Below, one piece after another: positions 1-8,278 of a DNA stretch of 64,000 bases. Each line of letters opens with the position of its first letter. Position 1 is the stretch's first letter. The stretch spans positions 129,001-193,000 of the forward strand of contig NZ_CP041982.1 in the NCBI RefSeq assembly GCF_014522305.1, written 5' to 3'. The DNA is from Lactobacillus sp. PV034 (GTDB taxonomy: Bacteria > Bacillota > Bacilli > Lactobacillales > Lactobacillaceae). Under the pieces are notes generated by a model that saw nothing but the letters and a program-made list of their open reading frames with translations, had not been told where the DNA came from and did not search any database. The translations under genes were made by a program, and so were the position numbers.

Positions 1-674
1 GCCGTACTTACGACCATGCTAATGATGAATATAATGAACATGAACACCTAGCTGCTTTAATGAGCGGGGATGTCTTTGATCAAAACTGGCAACACAAGAA
101 TGAAAAGATCGACTTCTTCTTTGTTAAAGGACAACTAGAAGATATGTTTGTTGCCGTGGGCATTGATCCAGAGCAAGTTATTTATAAACCAGTTGCAGTT
201 GCAGGGCTTCATCCAACGCGCACAGCTGCCATGTATCTAAATGACCAATACATTGGTTTAATTGGAATGGTTGACCACGAAACCACAATGAAGGACAAGG
301 CATTACGTGGTAGTGAATTATATGTTTATGAATTAGATCTTGATGCTCTGATTCCAATGCTTAAAGATGGCATGAGAGCTAAGCCAGCACCAAAATTCCC
401 AGGAATTGAACGTGACCTTTCATTATTACTTGATAAACAAATTACTAACCAAGAAGTAGTAGATGTTATTAAAGCTGCTGGTGGTAAATACTTACATGAA
501 GTTAAAGTGATTGATGTTTATGAAGGTAGTCATATCGAAGCTGGTAAGAAGTCAATTTCTTACAGCCTTACTTTCTTAAATGAAAAAGATACTTTAACTG
601 ATGAAGTTGTTAATAAAGCCATGGATAATATCGAAACTGATCTGAAGGAAAAATTAAAGATTATTGTACGATAA
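1..674 (+). CDS. pheT: Phenylalanyl-tRNA synthetase beta subunit, C-terminal part (5' end outside window)
   Basis: This is the C-terminal part of the beta chain of the cytoplasmic alpha2beta2 enzyme that charges tRNA-Phe. The reading frame is open from base 3 with no start codon needed, so the gene begins before the window. The last 90 or so residues form the ferredoxin-fold anticodon-binding domain: the segment beginning FPGIERDLSLLLD is its typical first strand, and the chain ends LKIIVR. The upstream part is the catalytic-like core of the beta subunit. mltG follows 45 bases later and no terminator is seen between them, so they are probably co-transcribed. Identification is by family resemblance and is firm. 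Confidence 0.93.
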   Translation, partial: RTYDHANDEYNEHEHLAALMSGDVFDQNWQHKNEKIDFFFVKGQLEDMFVAVGIDPEQVIYKPVAVAGLHPTRTAAMYLNDQYIGLIGMVDHETTMKDKALRGSELYVYELDLDALIPMLKDGMRAKPAPKFPGIERDLSLLLDKQITNQEVVDVIKAAGGKYLHEVKVIDVYEGSHIEAGKKSISYSLTFLNEKDTLTDEVVNKAMDNIETDLKEKLKIIVR

Positions 675-719
675 TTTTGGTAAACTGTTCCTAGAGTTTT
701 TTTCTGGAGGAAAGTTAAT

Positions 720-1820
720 TTGCAAGATCAAGATAAACAAAGAGAACATGATTTGCAACGCGAAGGTTCAAACAAGGTAATGCGTTGGGTGGCAAGTGCC
801 GTTGGAATCATTCTTGCCTTATTAGTAATTGGTGGAGGGATTTATACAGTTTATGCCCTCCAGCCTGCTAACCGGCATGATGAAAATGTAGTCAGTGTAC
901 ATATTCCTGAAGGAGCAACGAATGATGAAATTGCTGGTATCTTAAAAAAGGATGGCTTAATTCGTAATATATCTATTTTTAAGATGTGGCTCAAAACTCA
1001 TTCAGTTGCTGGCTTTCAAGCAGGAGACTTCTATGTTTCTCCTTCAATGAACAATCGTCAAATTGTGAGTCAACTTCAAGGTGGCGGTGGCCGTCCTGTT
1101 GTGGGGCATGTTTTGGTTAAAGAAGGGCAAACCATTGACGAAATTGGTAATACAATTGCCAAAAATACTAAGTACTCGAAGAAGGACTTCTTGGCTTTGA
1201 TGAAGAATGAGAAGTTCTTAAAGAGTTTAGAGAAGCGTTACCCACAATTACTATCTTCTTCAATGAAGAAAAATAATGTCCGCTATCATTTGGAAGGTTA
1301 CTTATTCCCAGCTAAATATGATGTTTACCAGGGGGCAAGTCTAGATGAACTTGTAACTCAGATGGTTGAAAAAGAAAACGAAGTCTTAACACCATACTAT
1401 AGCGCAATTAAGAAGAAGCACTTGACTGTCCAAGAAGTCTTGACTTTGGCTTCCTTAGTTGAACGTGAAGGGGTTAAGGATACTGACCGTCGTAAGATTG
1501 CTGGTGTCTTCTTTAACCGTTTGGATGCTGGTATGCCATTGCAATCAGATATTTCTGTAATGTATGCTTTGAACAAGCACAAGCACTCACTGTCACTTAA
1601 GGATGTTAAGGTCAAATCACCATATAACTTGTACGTCCACAAGGGTTATGGGCCAGGACCATTTAACAATCCAAGTTTGAACTCAATTAGTGCAGTCTTG
1701 AACCCACTTGATCGAGATGAAGATTACTTGTACTTCGTAGCCAACCTTAAGACCGGAGAAGTTAAGTTCTCCCACACTTTGGATGAGCATGAAGCAAATA
1801 ATGCAAGTTTCGGACAGTAA
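720..1820 (+). CDS. mltG: Endolytic murein transglycosylase MltG (YceG-like)
   Basis: MltG cleaves nascent glycan strands at the outer face of the membrane and helps set glycan length. The 366-aa protein has a short cytoplasmic tail, one membrane segment at about residues 22-46, a LysM-like subdomain, and the YceG catalytic domain. The motif SLVEREG at about residues 246-252 carries the family's conserved catalytic Glu (about E248), followed by the conserved RRKIAGVFFNRL and LQSD segments. The start is TTG at 720, chosen because GGAGG lies at 706-710 with a 9-base gap. greA follows 71 bases later. Family length is about 340-390 aa, so the gene is complete. Confidence 0.92.
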   Translation: MQDQDKQREHDLQREGSNKVMRWVASAVGIILALLVIGGGIYTVYALQPANRHDENVVSVHIPEGATNDEIAGILKKDGLIRNISIFKMWLKTHSVAGFQAGDFYVSPSMNNRQIVSQLQGGGGRPVVGHVLVKEGQTIDEIGNTIAKNTKYSKKDFLALMKNEKFLKSLEKRYPQLLSSSMKKNNVRYHLEGYLFPAKYDVYQGASLDELVTQMVEKENEVLTPYYSAIKKKHLTVQEVLTLASLVEREGVKDTDRRKIAGVFFNRLDAGMPLQSDISVMYALNKHKHSLSLKDVKVKSPYNLYVHKGYGPGPFNNPSLNSISAVLNPLDRDEDYLYFVANLKTGEVKFSHTLDEHEANNASFGQ

Positions 1821-1891
1821 GAGTTGACAATTAGGGTAAATAACCATACTATTTGTTTTGCAACAAGAAAAAAGTGAGGAGTTAAATCGCG

Positions 1892-2371
1892 ATGGCACAA
1901 AAAGTATATCCGATGACCGAAGAAGGTAAGGAAAAGCTTGAAAAAGAATTAAGAGATTTAAAATTAGTTAAGCGTCCAGAAGTTATTGAAAGAATTAAGG
2001 TTGCTCGTTCTTATGGTGACCTTTCTGAAAACTCTGAATACGATGCTGCTAAGGATGAACAAAGTGCAGTTGAACAAAGAATTGCTCAAATTGAACAAAT
2101 GCTTAAGTATGCACAAGTTGTTAATGCGGACAGTGTTGATCCTAACGAAGTTTCAATTGGTAAAACTGTGACCTACACCGAAGTAGGTACTGATGATCCA
2201 GAAACTTATACTATTGTTGGTTCTGATGAATCAGATCCATTGAGTGGTAAGATTTCTAATGATTCACCAATTGCCAAGGCTTTAATTGGTAAGAAGAAGG
2301 GTGAAACTGTTACAATTAACACCCCAGGTGGTAGTTTTGATGTAACAATTGATGATGTTACTAGTAAGTAA
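1892..2371 (+). CDS. greA: Transcription elongation factor GreA
   Basis: GreA rescues backtracked RNA polymerase by stimulating cleavage of the displaced RNA 3' end. The 159-aa product has the usual length. Residues about 1-75 form the N-terminal coiled coil, with the acidic tip segment [15 protein letters not shown] that reaches into the polymerase secondary channel. Residues about 80-159 form the FKBP-like domain. A GAGGAG ribosome site stands 14 bases upstream of ATG 1892. An intrinsic terminator lies 10 bases after the stop, closing the pheT-mltG-greA group. Identification is firm. Confidence 0.95.
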   Translation: MAQKVYPMTEEGKEKLEKELRDLKLVKRPEVIERIKVARSYGDLSENSEYDAAKDEQSAVEQRIAQIEQMLKYAQVVNADSVDPNEVSIGKTVTYTEVGTDDPETYTIVGSDESDPLSGKISNDSPIAKALIGKKKGETVTINTPGGSFDVTIDDVTSK

Positions 2372-2381
2372 CTATCACGCT

Positions 2382-2416
2382 TAAAAGACCAGGAATTTAC
2401 TTCCTGGTCTTTTTTC
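2382..2416 (+). terminator. Intrinsic terminator after greA
   Basis: The inverted repeat AAAAGACCAGGAA/TTCCTGGTCTTTT with a short loop runs into a T tract directly after the greA stop codon. Confidence 0.9.
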
Positions 2417-2523
2417 TTGCTTGCGGTCTGAGAAAGAATTAAATATTATTAAATTATCCTAGTGAAAATAGTAATCTAAGCTAATTTTTGCTAAAATCAA
2501 AGCTAGTTGAGAGAGGTTGCAAA

Positions 2524-4632
2524 TTGAATTTTAATATTTTTAAACGAAAACATAAAAACCAAAAAAATAGTGGACCTTCAACTGCTTTGAGAATGAATAT
2601 TATCCTAGGTATCATTCTAGTGTTGTTCTTGCTTTTGATTGGTCAATTAATTTACTTACAAATTATTTATGGTGGACGCTTTAATACCGAAGTTCAAAAA
2701 ACAGATTCAAAGGTTGTTACTACCAATGTTCCCCGTGGGGTAATGTACGATTCTACTGGTAAAATCTTAGTTGGTAATAAGGCCAATAACGCCATTACTT
2801 ATACTAAGAGCAGCACCGTTACAACGGCTCAAATTTATTCAATTTCTAATAAATTGAGCCGTTATATCAGTATTACTAATGAAAAGCCAACAAAACGCCA
2901 GCTTTATGATTATTATTTAGCTAATGAGGCTAATAATAAACGCGTTGAAGCCAAGCTTCCAAGATCAGCCAAGTATGCCAGCAATGGTGATCAATTAGAA
3001 TCAAGTGTAGTTTACGAGAACACTTTAAAAGAGCTTGAAAAAGAAAATCCTAAATTTACTAAAAGACAGAAGACTGCAGCCTTAATTTTTAACAAGATTT
3101 CAGGAGCTTATACCTTATCTACAATTTATATCAAGAATAATCATTTAACTGATAAGGAATTAGCAACTGTGGGTGAGCACCTATCTGATCTTCCTGGTGT
3201 CGGTATTGGTACTGATTGGGCCCGTGATTACCCTAATGGAAAATCGATTCAAAGTATTATTGGTTCGGTATCATCAGAAAAATCTGGTTTACCAAGTGAT
3301 AATTTACAGTATTATTTGAGCCAAGGTTACTCAAGAAATGACCGTGTCGGAACTTCTTATTTGGAAGAAGAATATGAACCTTTATTAAAGGGAACCAAGG
3401 GTCAATCAGAAGTTACTTCCAAAGATAATGGTCAAATTGAACAAACTAAAACTGTCTATAAGGGTGAAAGTGGCTCTAGTTTAGTTTTGACGATTAATGC
3501 CAAGTATCAACAAGAGGTGCAAAAGGCTCTAACACAAGTTTATCAGTCAGCTGAAGCAGCAGGGGCTACCCAATATTCAAGTGGAGCTTATGCCGTAGCA
3601 ATGAATCCGAAGACAGGGGCAGTTTTAGCGATGGCAGGAATTAGTCATAATCCTAAAACTGGTAAGGATACTGAAAATGCCTTAGGCGTAATTAACCAGT
3701 CCTTTGTAATGGGGTCAGCAGTTAAAGGGGCAACCGTGTCAGGTGGTTTAATTAATCATATCATTACCCCAACTAATAACACCTTGCCTGATACTCCGAT
3801 TTACTTACCAGGTTCACCAGTCAAAAAGTCTGTTTATCCAGTTGGGACTTTCGGAGCTTTAGATGCTCCAAGTGCTTTGGAAGTTTCATCTAACATTTAT
3901 ATGATGCAATTGGCGCTTAGATGGGTAAAGGCTAAGTATGTACCGCATTCATATATCTCAATGCCAGATACAGCCTTCCAAACGCTCAGAAATAATTTTT
4001 CAATGTTCGGTTTAGGTCAAAAGACTGGGATTGATTTACCGGGTGAAGTAGCCGGAATTAAGGGTGCATCCTTTAACTCAAAGGGTAACTTGTTAACTGG
4101 TTCTGTACTTGACTTGGCCTATGGTAACTATGATGCTTATACGCCAATTCAAATGGTGCAATATGTGTCAACCATAGCTAATGGTGGTTACCGGATGCAG
4201 CCTTACGTGGTGCAATCAGTGGGTAAAACCAGTTCGGATGGTCAAAAAGTATCAGTTGTTTACAATAAGAAACCGCAAGTCCAAATGCGAATTCCATGGA
4301 CTAAGGATGAATTAGATGTGGTTCGTGATGGTTTTGATCGTGTTGTTCACGGTAGTAACTCATGGGGAACAGCGCATGCATTGAATAGCGTTAAACCAAG
4401 AATTGCCGGAAAAACTGGTACTGCTGAAACTTTCTACTATGATCCTGACCATCCTGGTAATCCAAATGCGCCAGAAATAATCAATGCAACGTTTGTAGGT
4501 TATGCGCCTGAATCTGACCCTAAAATTGCCATTGCGGTTGTTTTCCCAGGATTAGATCCTAATAAGGAAGGTACTTTTACCCTCCAAGTTGCTAAAGCAA
4601 TGGTTGAAGATTATTCTGAATTATACAAATAG
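2524..4632 (+). CDS. pbp2B: Class B penicillin-binding protein, PBP2B/FtsI-like transpeptidase
   Basis: This D,D-transpeptidase cross-links peptidoglycan, probably at the division septum. The product is about 702 aa. A membrane anchor lies at about residues 24-46, followed by the dimerisation/pedestal domain and the transpeptidase domain. The three active-site motifs are visible: SAVK (S at about residue 398), SSN (about 455-457) and KTGT (about 630). The frame opens at TTG 2488, but TTG 2524 is preferred because GAGAGG lies 7 bases upstream of it. No PASTA domains are seen. In lactobacilli this gene commonly sits between greA and rpmG. The division-specific role is inferred from similarity to PBP2B. 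Confidence 0.88.
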   Translation: MNFNIFKRKHKNQKNSGPSTALRMNIILGIILVLFLLLIGQLIYLQIIYGGRFNTEVQKTDSKVVTTNVPRGVMYDSTGKILVGNKANNAITYTKSSTVTTAQIYSISNKLSRYISITNEKPTKRQLYDYYLANEANNKRVEAKLPRSAKYASNGDQLESSVVYENTLKELEKENPKFTKRQKTAALIFNKISGAYTLSTIYIKNNHLTDKELATVGEHLSDLPGVGIGTDWARDYPNGKSIQSIIGSVSSEKSGLPSDNLQYYLSQGYSRNDRVGTSYLEEEYEPLLKGTKGQSEVTSKDNGQIEQTKTVYKGESGSSLVLTINAKYQQEVQKALTQVYQSAEAAGATQYSSGAYAVAMNPKTGAVLAMAGISHNPKTGKDTENALGVINQSFVMGSAVKGATVSGGLINHIITPTNNTLPDTPIYLPGSPVKKSVYPVGTFGALDAPSALEVSSNIYMMQLALRWVKAKYVPHSYISMPDTAFQTLRNNFSMFGLGQKTGIDLPGEVAGIKGASFNSKGNLLTGSVLDLAYGNYDAYTPIQMVQYVSTIANGGYRMQPYVVQSVGKTSSDGQKVSVVYNKKPQVQMRIPWTKDELDVVRDGFDRVVHGSNSWGTAHALNSVKPRIAGKTGTAETFYYDPDHPGNPNAPEIINATFVGYAPESDPKIAIAVVFPGLDPNKEGTFTLQVAKAMVEDYSELYK

Positions 4633-4707
4633 AAAAAGACTGGAAATTATACTTAAATAATGGTATAGTTTAACAGTCAATATAAAAACAAATAGGTGGT
4701 GGAAAAG

Positions 4708-4857
4708 ATGGCAGATCATATTATTCTTGAATGTACCGAATGTGGTGACAGAAGTTACTTATCTGAAAAGAATAAGCGTAAGCACCCAGAACGTTTAGAA
4801 TTGAAGAAGTATTGCCCAGTTGAAAGAAAGGCAACACTTCACCGCGAAACTAAGTAA
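4708..4857 (+). CDS. rpmG: 50S ribosomal protein L33
   Basis: This 49-aa ribosomal protein belongs to the large subunit. The sequence starts [19 protein letters not shown] and ends KATLHRETK, which is typical of L33. Only the first zinc-binding pair (CTEC, residues 9-12) is complete. The second site has a single Cys in KKYCPVER, so it is probably not a fully zinc-binding form. GGTGG lies upstream of ATG 4708. The gene is followed at once by a strong terminator. It is independent of, or only read through from, the penicillin-binding protein gene 75 bases upstream. Confidence 0.93.
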   Translation: MADHIILECTECGDRSYLSEKNKRKHPERLELKKYCPVERKATLHRETK

Positions 4858-4861
4858 TTAA

Positions 4862-4889
4862 AACAACAGGTTGGCCTGTTGTTTTTTTA
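4862..4889 (+). terminator. Intrinsic terminator after rpmG
   Basis: The hairpin AACAACAGG-TT-GGCCTGTTG is followed by a run of seven T, starting five bases after the rpmG stop. Confidence 0.88.
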
Positions 4890-4904
4890 TTTATTGGAGA
4901 CCAG

Positions 4905-5462
4905 ATGAAAGATAAAAAAACATTTCGTAAAGAGCAAATTGAAAGCTTAACTCAATTTGCAAAGCTACCGGCTAAAAAAGCTGAAGACCAAATTTTAGCT
5001 AAAAAATTATTACAATCCCAGTTAATGAGTAGAGCACAAAAAGTTGCTATTACTTTTTCAATGCCATTAGAAGTAGATACGGCACCAATGATTAAGAGTT
5101 TGTGGCAAATGGGTAAAGAAGTATATATTCCGCGAGTTTTGCCCCACCGGCAGATGGAATTTACCTTATACGAACCAGGAACCAAGTTAACTAAGAGTAA
5201 ATTTGGTGTTTTTGAAAATTGGAACGAAAATGTTAAGGTTTCTTCACAAATTGATTTAATGGTTGTGCCTGGTCTTGCTTTTAGTTTAAATAATAATGAA
5301 AGGTTGGGCTTTGGTGGAGGCTATTATGACCGCTATTTAGCCCAGCACGATCTGGAGACTGTGGCTTTAGTTAATAGTAAACAAGTTGTACCAGAAGCCT
5401 TGTGGCCAGTGGAGTCTTTTGATATTAATTTAAAACATCTTATCTTAGCTAATGAGGATTGA
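4905..5462 (+). CDS. 5-formyltetrahydrofolate cyclo-ligase (YqgN-like)
   Basis: This enzyme converts 5-formyl-THF to 5,10-methenyl-THF using ATP, returning the stored folate to one-carbon metabolism. The 185-aa protein has the family length and the signature GFGGGYYDRYL at residues 135-145, which forms the nucleotide/Mg site. The N-terminal basic helix with RKE (residues 8-10) is also typical. ATG 4905 follows GGAGA at a good distance. The last codons overlap the ribosome site of the rhomboid gene, as in the yqgN-yqgP-yqgQ order of Bacillus, which supports co-transcription. Confidence 0.9.
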   Translation: MKDKKTFRKEQIESLTQFAKLPAKKAEDQILAKKLLQSQLMSRAQKVAITFSMPLEVDTAPMIKSLWQMGKEVYIPRVLPHRQMEFTLYEPGTKLTKSKFGVFENWNENVKVSSQIDLMVVPGLAFSLNNNERLGFGGGYYDRYLAQHDLETVALVNSKQVVPEALWPVESFDINLKHLILANED

Positions 5463-5467
5463 AAATC

Positions 5468-6151
5468 ATGGAAACAAGAGATAATCGCTTACCCTTACCT
5501 TATATGACTATCGCCATCTTGACTGTTTTGGTTGTAATGTATCTAATTGAAACAGTGATGGGAGGATCAACTCGTGCTGCTGTGTTAATGAAATTAGGGG
5601 CAATGAATAACCTAGCAGTAGCTTCACACCATCAATTCTGGCGCTTATTTACGGCACAATTCTTGCATATTGGCTGGCTTCATTTAGCTTCAAATGCTGT
5701 GATGATCTATTATCTGGGCCAATATTTGGAACCGATTATTGGATCTTGGCGCTTTTTGGGCATTTACCTCTTATCGGGGGTTGGTGGTAACTTATTAGGT
5801 TTCGCTGCTGGCAACGATTATAGTATTGCCGCCGGGGCTTCCACAGCCTTGTTTGGTTTACTGGGAGCAGTAATTACTTTATATGTTCGTAATCGTAATG
5901 TTGACTTCATGGCTCAACTAGGTAAAATGTCAATTGCTTTAGCGGTGATTAACCTTGGTTTAGATCTTTTTATCAAAGATATTGATATTTTGGGTCATAT
6001 CGGAGGTTTAGTGACTGGGTTCTTTCTCTGCATCTTGATTGGTAATAAGGACTTACAAAATTTTAAACCGAAAATGCGGGTAATTGCGCTAGTTATTCTG
6101 ATTTTATATACAGTTTGGAGTTTGCGTTCAGGAATGGTGATTAAGTACTAA
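5468..6151 (+). CDS. Rhomboid-family intramembrane serine protease (YqgP/GluP-like)
   Basis: This polytopic membrane protease has about six or seven membrane segments in 227 aa. The rhomboid features are present: HLASN (residues 72-76, a HxxxN motif), GASTALFG (residues 123-130, catalytic Ser about 125) and GHIGG with catalytic His about 177. The frame extends 9 bases upstream to a TTG, but ATG 5468 is placed correctly behind GAGG (5454-5457). Unlike Bacillus YqgP it has no long cytoplasmic domain. It lies between the folate ligase and yqgQ and overlaps the yqgQ start by one base. Substrates are unknown. Confidence 0.9.
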   Translation: METRDNRLPLPYMTIAILTVLVVMYLIETVMGGSTRAAVLMKLGAMNNLAVASHHQFWRLFTAQFLHIGWLHLASNAVMIYYLGQYLEPIIGSWRFLGIYLLSGVGGNLLGFAAGNDYSIAAGASTALFGLLGAVITLYVRNRNVDFMAQLGKMSIALAVINLGLDLFIKDIDILGHIGGLVTGFFLCILIGNKDLQNFKPKMRVIALVILILYTVWSLRSGMVIKY

Positions 6152-6366
6152 TGAAAACTTTATATGATGTCCAACAACTTTTAGAACGCTTTAATATTTT
6201 GGTCCATGTTGGCAAACGTAAGTGGGATATCGAGCTCATGGGGATGGAATTGGATAATTTGCATCATCGTGGCGTTATAACGGAAAAAGAGTACATGCAA
6301 GCTAAGCTAATCTTGCGCCATGAATATGAATACGAGCTCAAAAAAGAAAGTGGCACAAAAGCGTAG
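6151..6366 (+). CDS. yqgQ: YqgQ family small protein
   Basis: This 71-aa protein matches the YqgQ/DUF910 family: a small helical protein with the pattern LYDVQQLLERF near the start and an ITEKEYMQAKLILRHE helix in the second half. Its function is not established in the family. It directly follows the rhomboid gene with a one-base overlap (TAATG), the same order as yqgP-yqgQ in Bacillus, so the two are translated from one message. Confidence 0.85.
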   Translation: MKTLYDVQQLLERFNILVHVGKRKWDIELMGMELDNLHHRGVITEKEYMQAKLILRHEYEYELKKESGTKA

Positions 6367-6415
6367 AATAGCTTATGATAATAATAAGATTTAAAAAGAG
6401 GAGTAATGCCTGTCT

Positions 6416-6817
6416 ATGAACAATATTTTTGTAATCATTAACACTGTTTTAATTATCGGGATTGTGGCTATTGCACTATCTTGGCTTTGGCAAAAGCTGC
6501 AAGCCAAAAGTGTTAGTGGTCGCCTTAGCCAAGAGGAATTCGAAGCTGGCAAACGCAAAGCACAGATAATTGATGTCCGGGAAAAGAAGTCTTTTAAGAA
6601 AAAACATATCTTGGGTGCCCGCAATATTCCTTTAACGATGTTTAAATATCAATTCTCAGAAATTAGACCGGATTTACCCGTTTATCTTTATTCTGATTCT
6701 CAAGCTGCAACCTTGCGAGCAGCTAAGATCTTAAAGAAAAATGGTTACCAAAAAGTTTATTGGTTAGAAGACCCATTTGAAAAATGGCAGGGCCAAACCA
6801 AAGCTTCTAAATATTAG
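6416..6817 (+). CDS. Membrane-anchored rhodanese-like protein, probably without sulfurtransferase activity
   Basis: The 133-aa product has one N-terminal membrane segment (residues about 5-26) and a rhodanese domain (about 38-130). The domain shows IIDVREKKSFKKKHILGARNIP, the usual substrate-loop region. In active rhodaneses the catalytic Cys sits after the VxLY strand. Here the sequence is VYLYSDSQAATLRAA, with Ser (about S93) at that place, so classic thiosulfate sulfurtransferase chemistry is unlikely. GAGGAG lies about 12 bases upstream of ATG 6416. It follows yqgQ, as YqhL-type genes do in related genomes. Confidence 0.82.
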   Translation: MNNIFVIINTVLIIGIVAIALSWLWQKLQAKSVSGRLSQEEFEAGKRKAQIIDVREKKSFKKKHILGARNIPLTMFKYQFSEIRPDLPVYLYSDSQAATLRAAKILKKNGYQKVYWLEDPFEKWQGQTKASKY

Positions 6818-6824
6818 GCAATAT

Positions 6825-6857
6825 AAAAAGCTGCAAGTTTTTACTTGCAGCTTTTAT
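6825..6857 (+). terminator. Bidirectional terminator between rhodanese-like gene and DUF3042 gene
   Basis: AAAAAGCTGCAAG and CTTGCAGCTTTT form a stem with A/T runs on both sides. The two flanking genes converge here, so it can serve both strands. Confidence 0.88.
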
Positions 6858-6873
6858 TATTTATATGAATAAA

Positions 6874-7053
6874 TTAGGCTTGGTGAGAAACGTGGCTCTT
6901 ACGGTTAGCCTTAATTCTATTTTCTTCAATCTTGTTTTCTTGTTCAATTTCAGGATCAAGTACCTTCTTCTTGTAAGTAAATGCACCTGCGGCAATTGCA
7001 CCAACACTTGCTAAGATACCAGTTGCTAAACCTGCGCCAAATCTTTTTGCCAT
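6874..7053 (-). CDS. DUF3042 family small protein
   Basis: This 59-aa protein runs on the minus strand from ATG at 7053 to TAA at 6874. It begins MAKRFGAGLATGILASVGA, a single glycine/alanine-rich hydrophobic segment, followed by a charged tail ending RKSHVSHQA. This pattern is recognised as the DUF3042 family, which is widespread in lactobacilli and has no known function. A GGAGG ribosome site lies 7-11 bases upstream on the minus strand. It is convergent with the rhodanese-like gene and divergent from miaA. Confidence 0.82.
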   Translation of the reverse strand: MAKRFGAGLATGILASVGAIAAGAFTYKKKVLDPEIEQENKIEENRIKANRKSHVSHQA

Positions 7054-7206
7054 AATTATGCCTCCTAAATGTTATTTTTCTTTACACTCTCATTCTAGCA
7101 GTAAGTTAGATTGAAATAAAGAATTATGAATAGTAAAAAGATAATAATTTTTCACAAAGATAGTTTGTTAAAATTGAAGTAAATTAAGCAAAGAAGTAGG
7201 AATAAA

Positions 7207-8127
7207 ATGCAAAAAATAATTGTTATTGTCGGGCCCACTGCCGTGGGAAAAAGCGATTTTGGCTTAAAATTAGCCCAAGCATTTGATGGTCAGATTATTT
7301 CTGGTGACTCGATGCAGATTTATCAAGAAGTGGCAATTGGAACAGCTAAGCCTTCCAAAGCAGACCAGGCACAAGTTAAGCATTATCTCGTAGATGAAAA
7401 ATCAATTTTTGACTCCTATTCGGTCAAAGATTTTGTGGCAGGTGCAAATGACGCCATTAAAGAAATTACGACTAATCATCACTTGCCGATTGTGGTTGGA
7501 GGGACAGGATTTTATATCAATGCCTTAATTAATAAAATGCAGCTGGGTGAACCTGGAGAATATAAGGATAGTGTTGCAAGTGAGTGGGAAGAATTTTTGG
7601 CAAAATGGGGTCCGCAAAAGTTATGGGATGAGTTAAACCAAAAAGATCCCGTTGCTGCCCAAAAAATAGCCGTCCAAAATTCTCGCCGCACCTTACGGGC
7701 GCTGACTGTTATTTCGCGTACGGGCAAGTTATTTAGTGCCCAGCAACAGCATATTGAACGACGTTATAACGCTTTAATTATTGGCTTAAATAGTGACCGG
7801 CAGCTCGTTTACAACCGGATTAATCACCGGGTAGATAAGATGCTGGCAGCAGGTTTACTTGATGAAGCAAAGTTTGTTTACGACCACCGCAAACAAGAAA
7901 AGCAAGCAATTCAAGCAATTGGCTATAAAGAATTATTTCCATATTTTGAAGGAGAGCAGGGTTTAAGTGATGCAGTGGCTAAATTAAAACAGGCTTCACG
8001 TAAATATGCAAAAAGACAGTTAACTTATTTTAAACATCAGTTACCAGTTGAGTGGTTCGATCCCTTAAACGATCCTGATTATCAGGAGAAGATTTATAAG
8101 AGAGTAAATGAATTTTTAACTGAATAA
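7207..8127 (+). CDS. miaA: tRNA dimethylallyltransferase
   Basis: MiaA adds a dimethylallyl group to A37 of tRNAs reading UNN codons. The 306-aa protein has the P-loop GPTAVGKS at residues 8-15, the DSMQIYQ segment that contacts the acceptor, the GGTGFYI motif, and the C-terminal AIGYKEL and RQLTYFKHQ motifs of the family. Length is normal. ATG 7207 has a weak AGGA ribosome site immediately upstream. In many Firmicutes miaA lies upstream of glnR-glnA. Here glnA follows directly and no glnR is present in between. Confidence 0.93.
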   Translation: MQKIIVIVGPTAVGKSDFGLKLAQAFDGQIISGDSMQIYQEVAIGTAKPSKADQAQVKHYLVDEKSIFDSYSVKDFVAGANDAIKEITTNHHLPIVVGGTGFYINALINKMQLGEPGEYKDSVASEWEEFLAKWGPQKLWDELNQKDPVAAQKIAVQNSRRTLRALTVISRTGKLFSAQQQHIERRYNALIIGLNSDRQLVYNRINHRVDKMLAAGLLDEAKFVYDHRKQEKQAIQAIGYKELFPYFEGEQGLSDAVAKLKQASRKYAKRQLTYFKHQLPVEWFDPLNDPDYQEKIYKRVNEFLTE

Positions 8128-8171
8128 TTAAGAAAATATATTAGCTAAAGCTAATTAAATTTTAATATCAA

Positions 8172-8200
8172 TTGACGAGACCAATTTCTTTTGCTATGGT
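8172..8200 (+). promoter_or_regulatory. Probable sigma-A promoter of glnA
   Basis: TTGACG (8172-8177) and TATGGT (8195-8200) are separated by 17 bases. A short palindrome TGTGC-TTA-GCACA lies just downstream at 8206-8218, where the start of transcription would fall, and may be an operator. It does not match the GlnR consensus exactly. Confidence 0.6.
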
Positions 8201-8236
8201 GTAAATGTGCTTAGCACAAGGAAAAATAAATAATTT

Positions 8237-8261
8237 AAGGACTATACCAATTCTAGTCCTT
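8237..8261 (+). promoter_or_regulatory. Perfect hairpin in the glnA leader
   Basis: AAGGACTA (8237-8244) and TAGTCCTT (8254-8261) form an 8-bp stem with a 9-base loop, ending just before the ribosome site of glnA. It has no T tract, so it is not a terminator. It could affect translation or message stability, or be a protein-binding site. The role is inferred from position only. Confidence 0.5.
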
Positions 8262-8278
8262 TAGAATAGGTGTGTACA

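Noticed and set aside
2488..2523. Upstream start (TTG 2488) for the penicillin-binding protein
   Set aside because: The ribosome site GAGAGG lies inside this stretch and fits TTG 2524.
8201..8219. A GlnR box at the glnA promoter
   Set aside because: TGTAAATGTGCTTAGCACA does not fit TGTNA-N7-TNACA. The right half is shifted by two bases.
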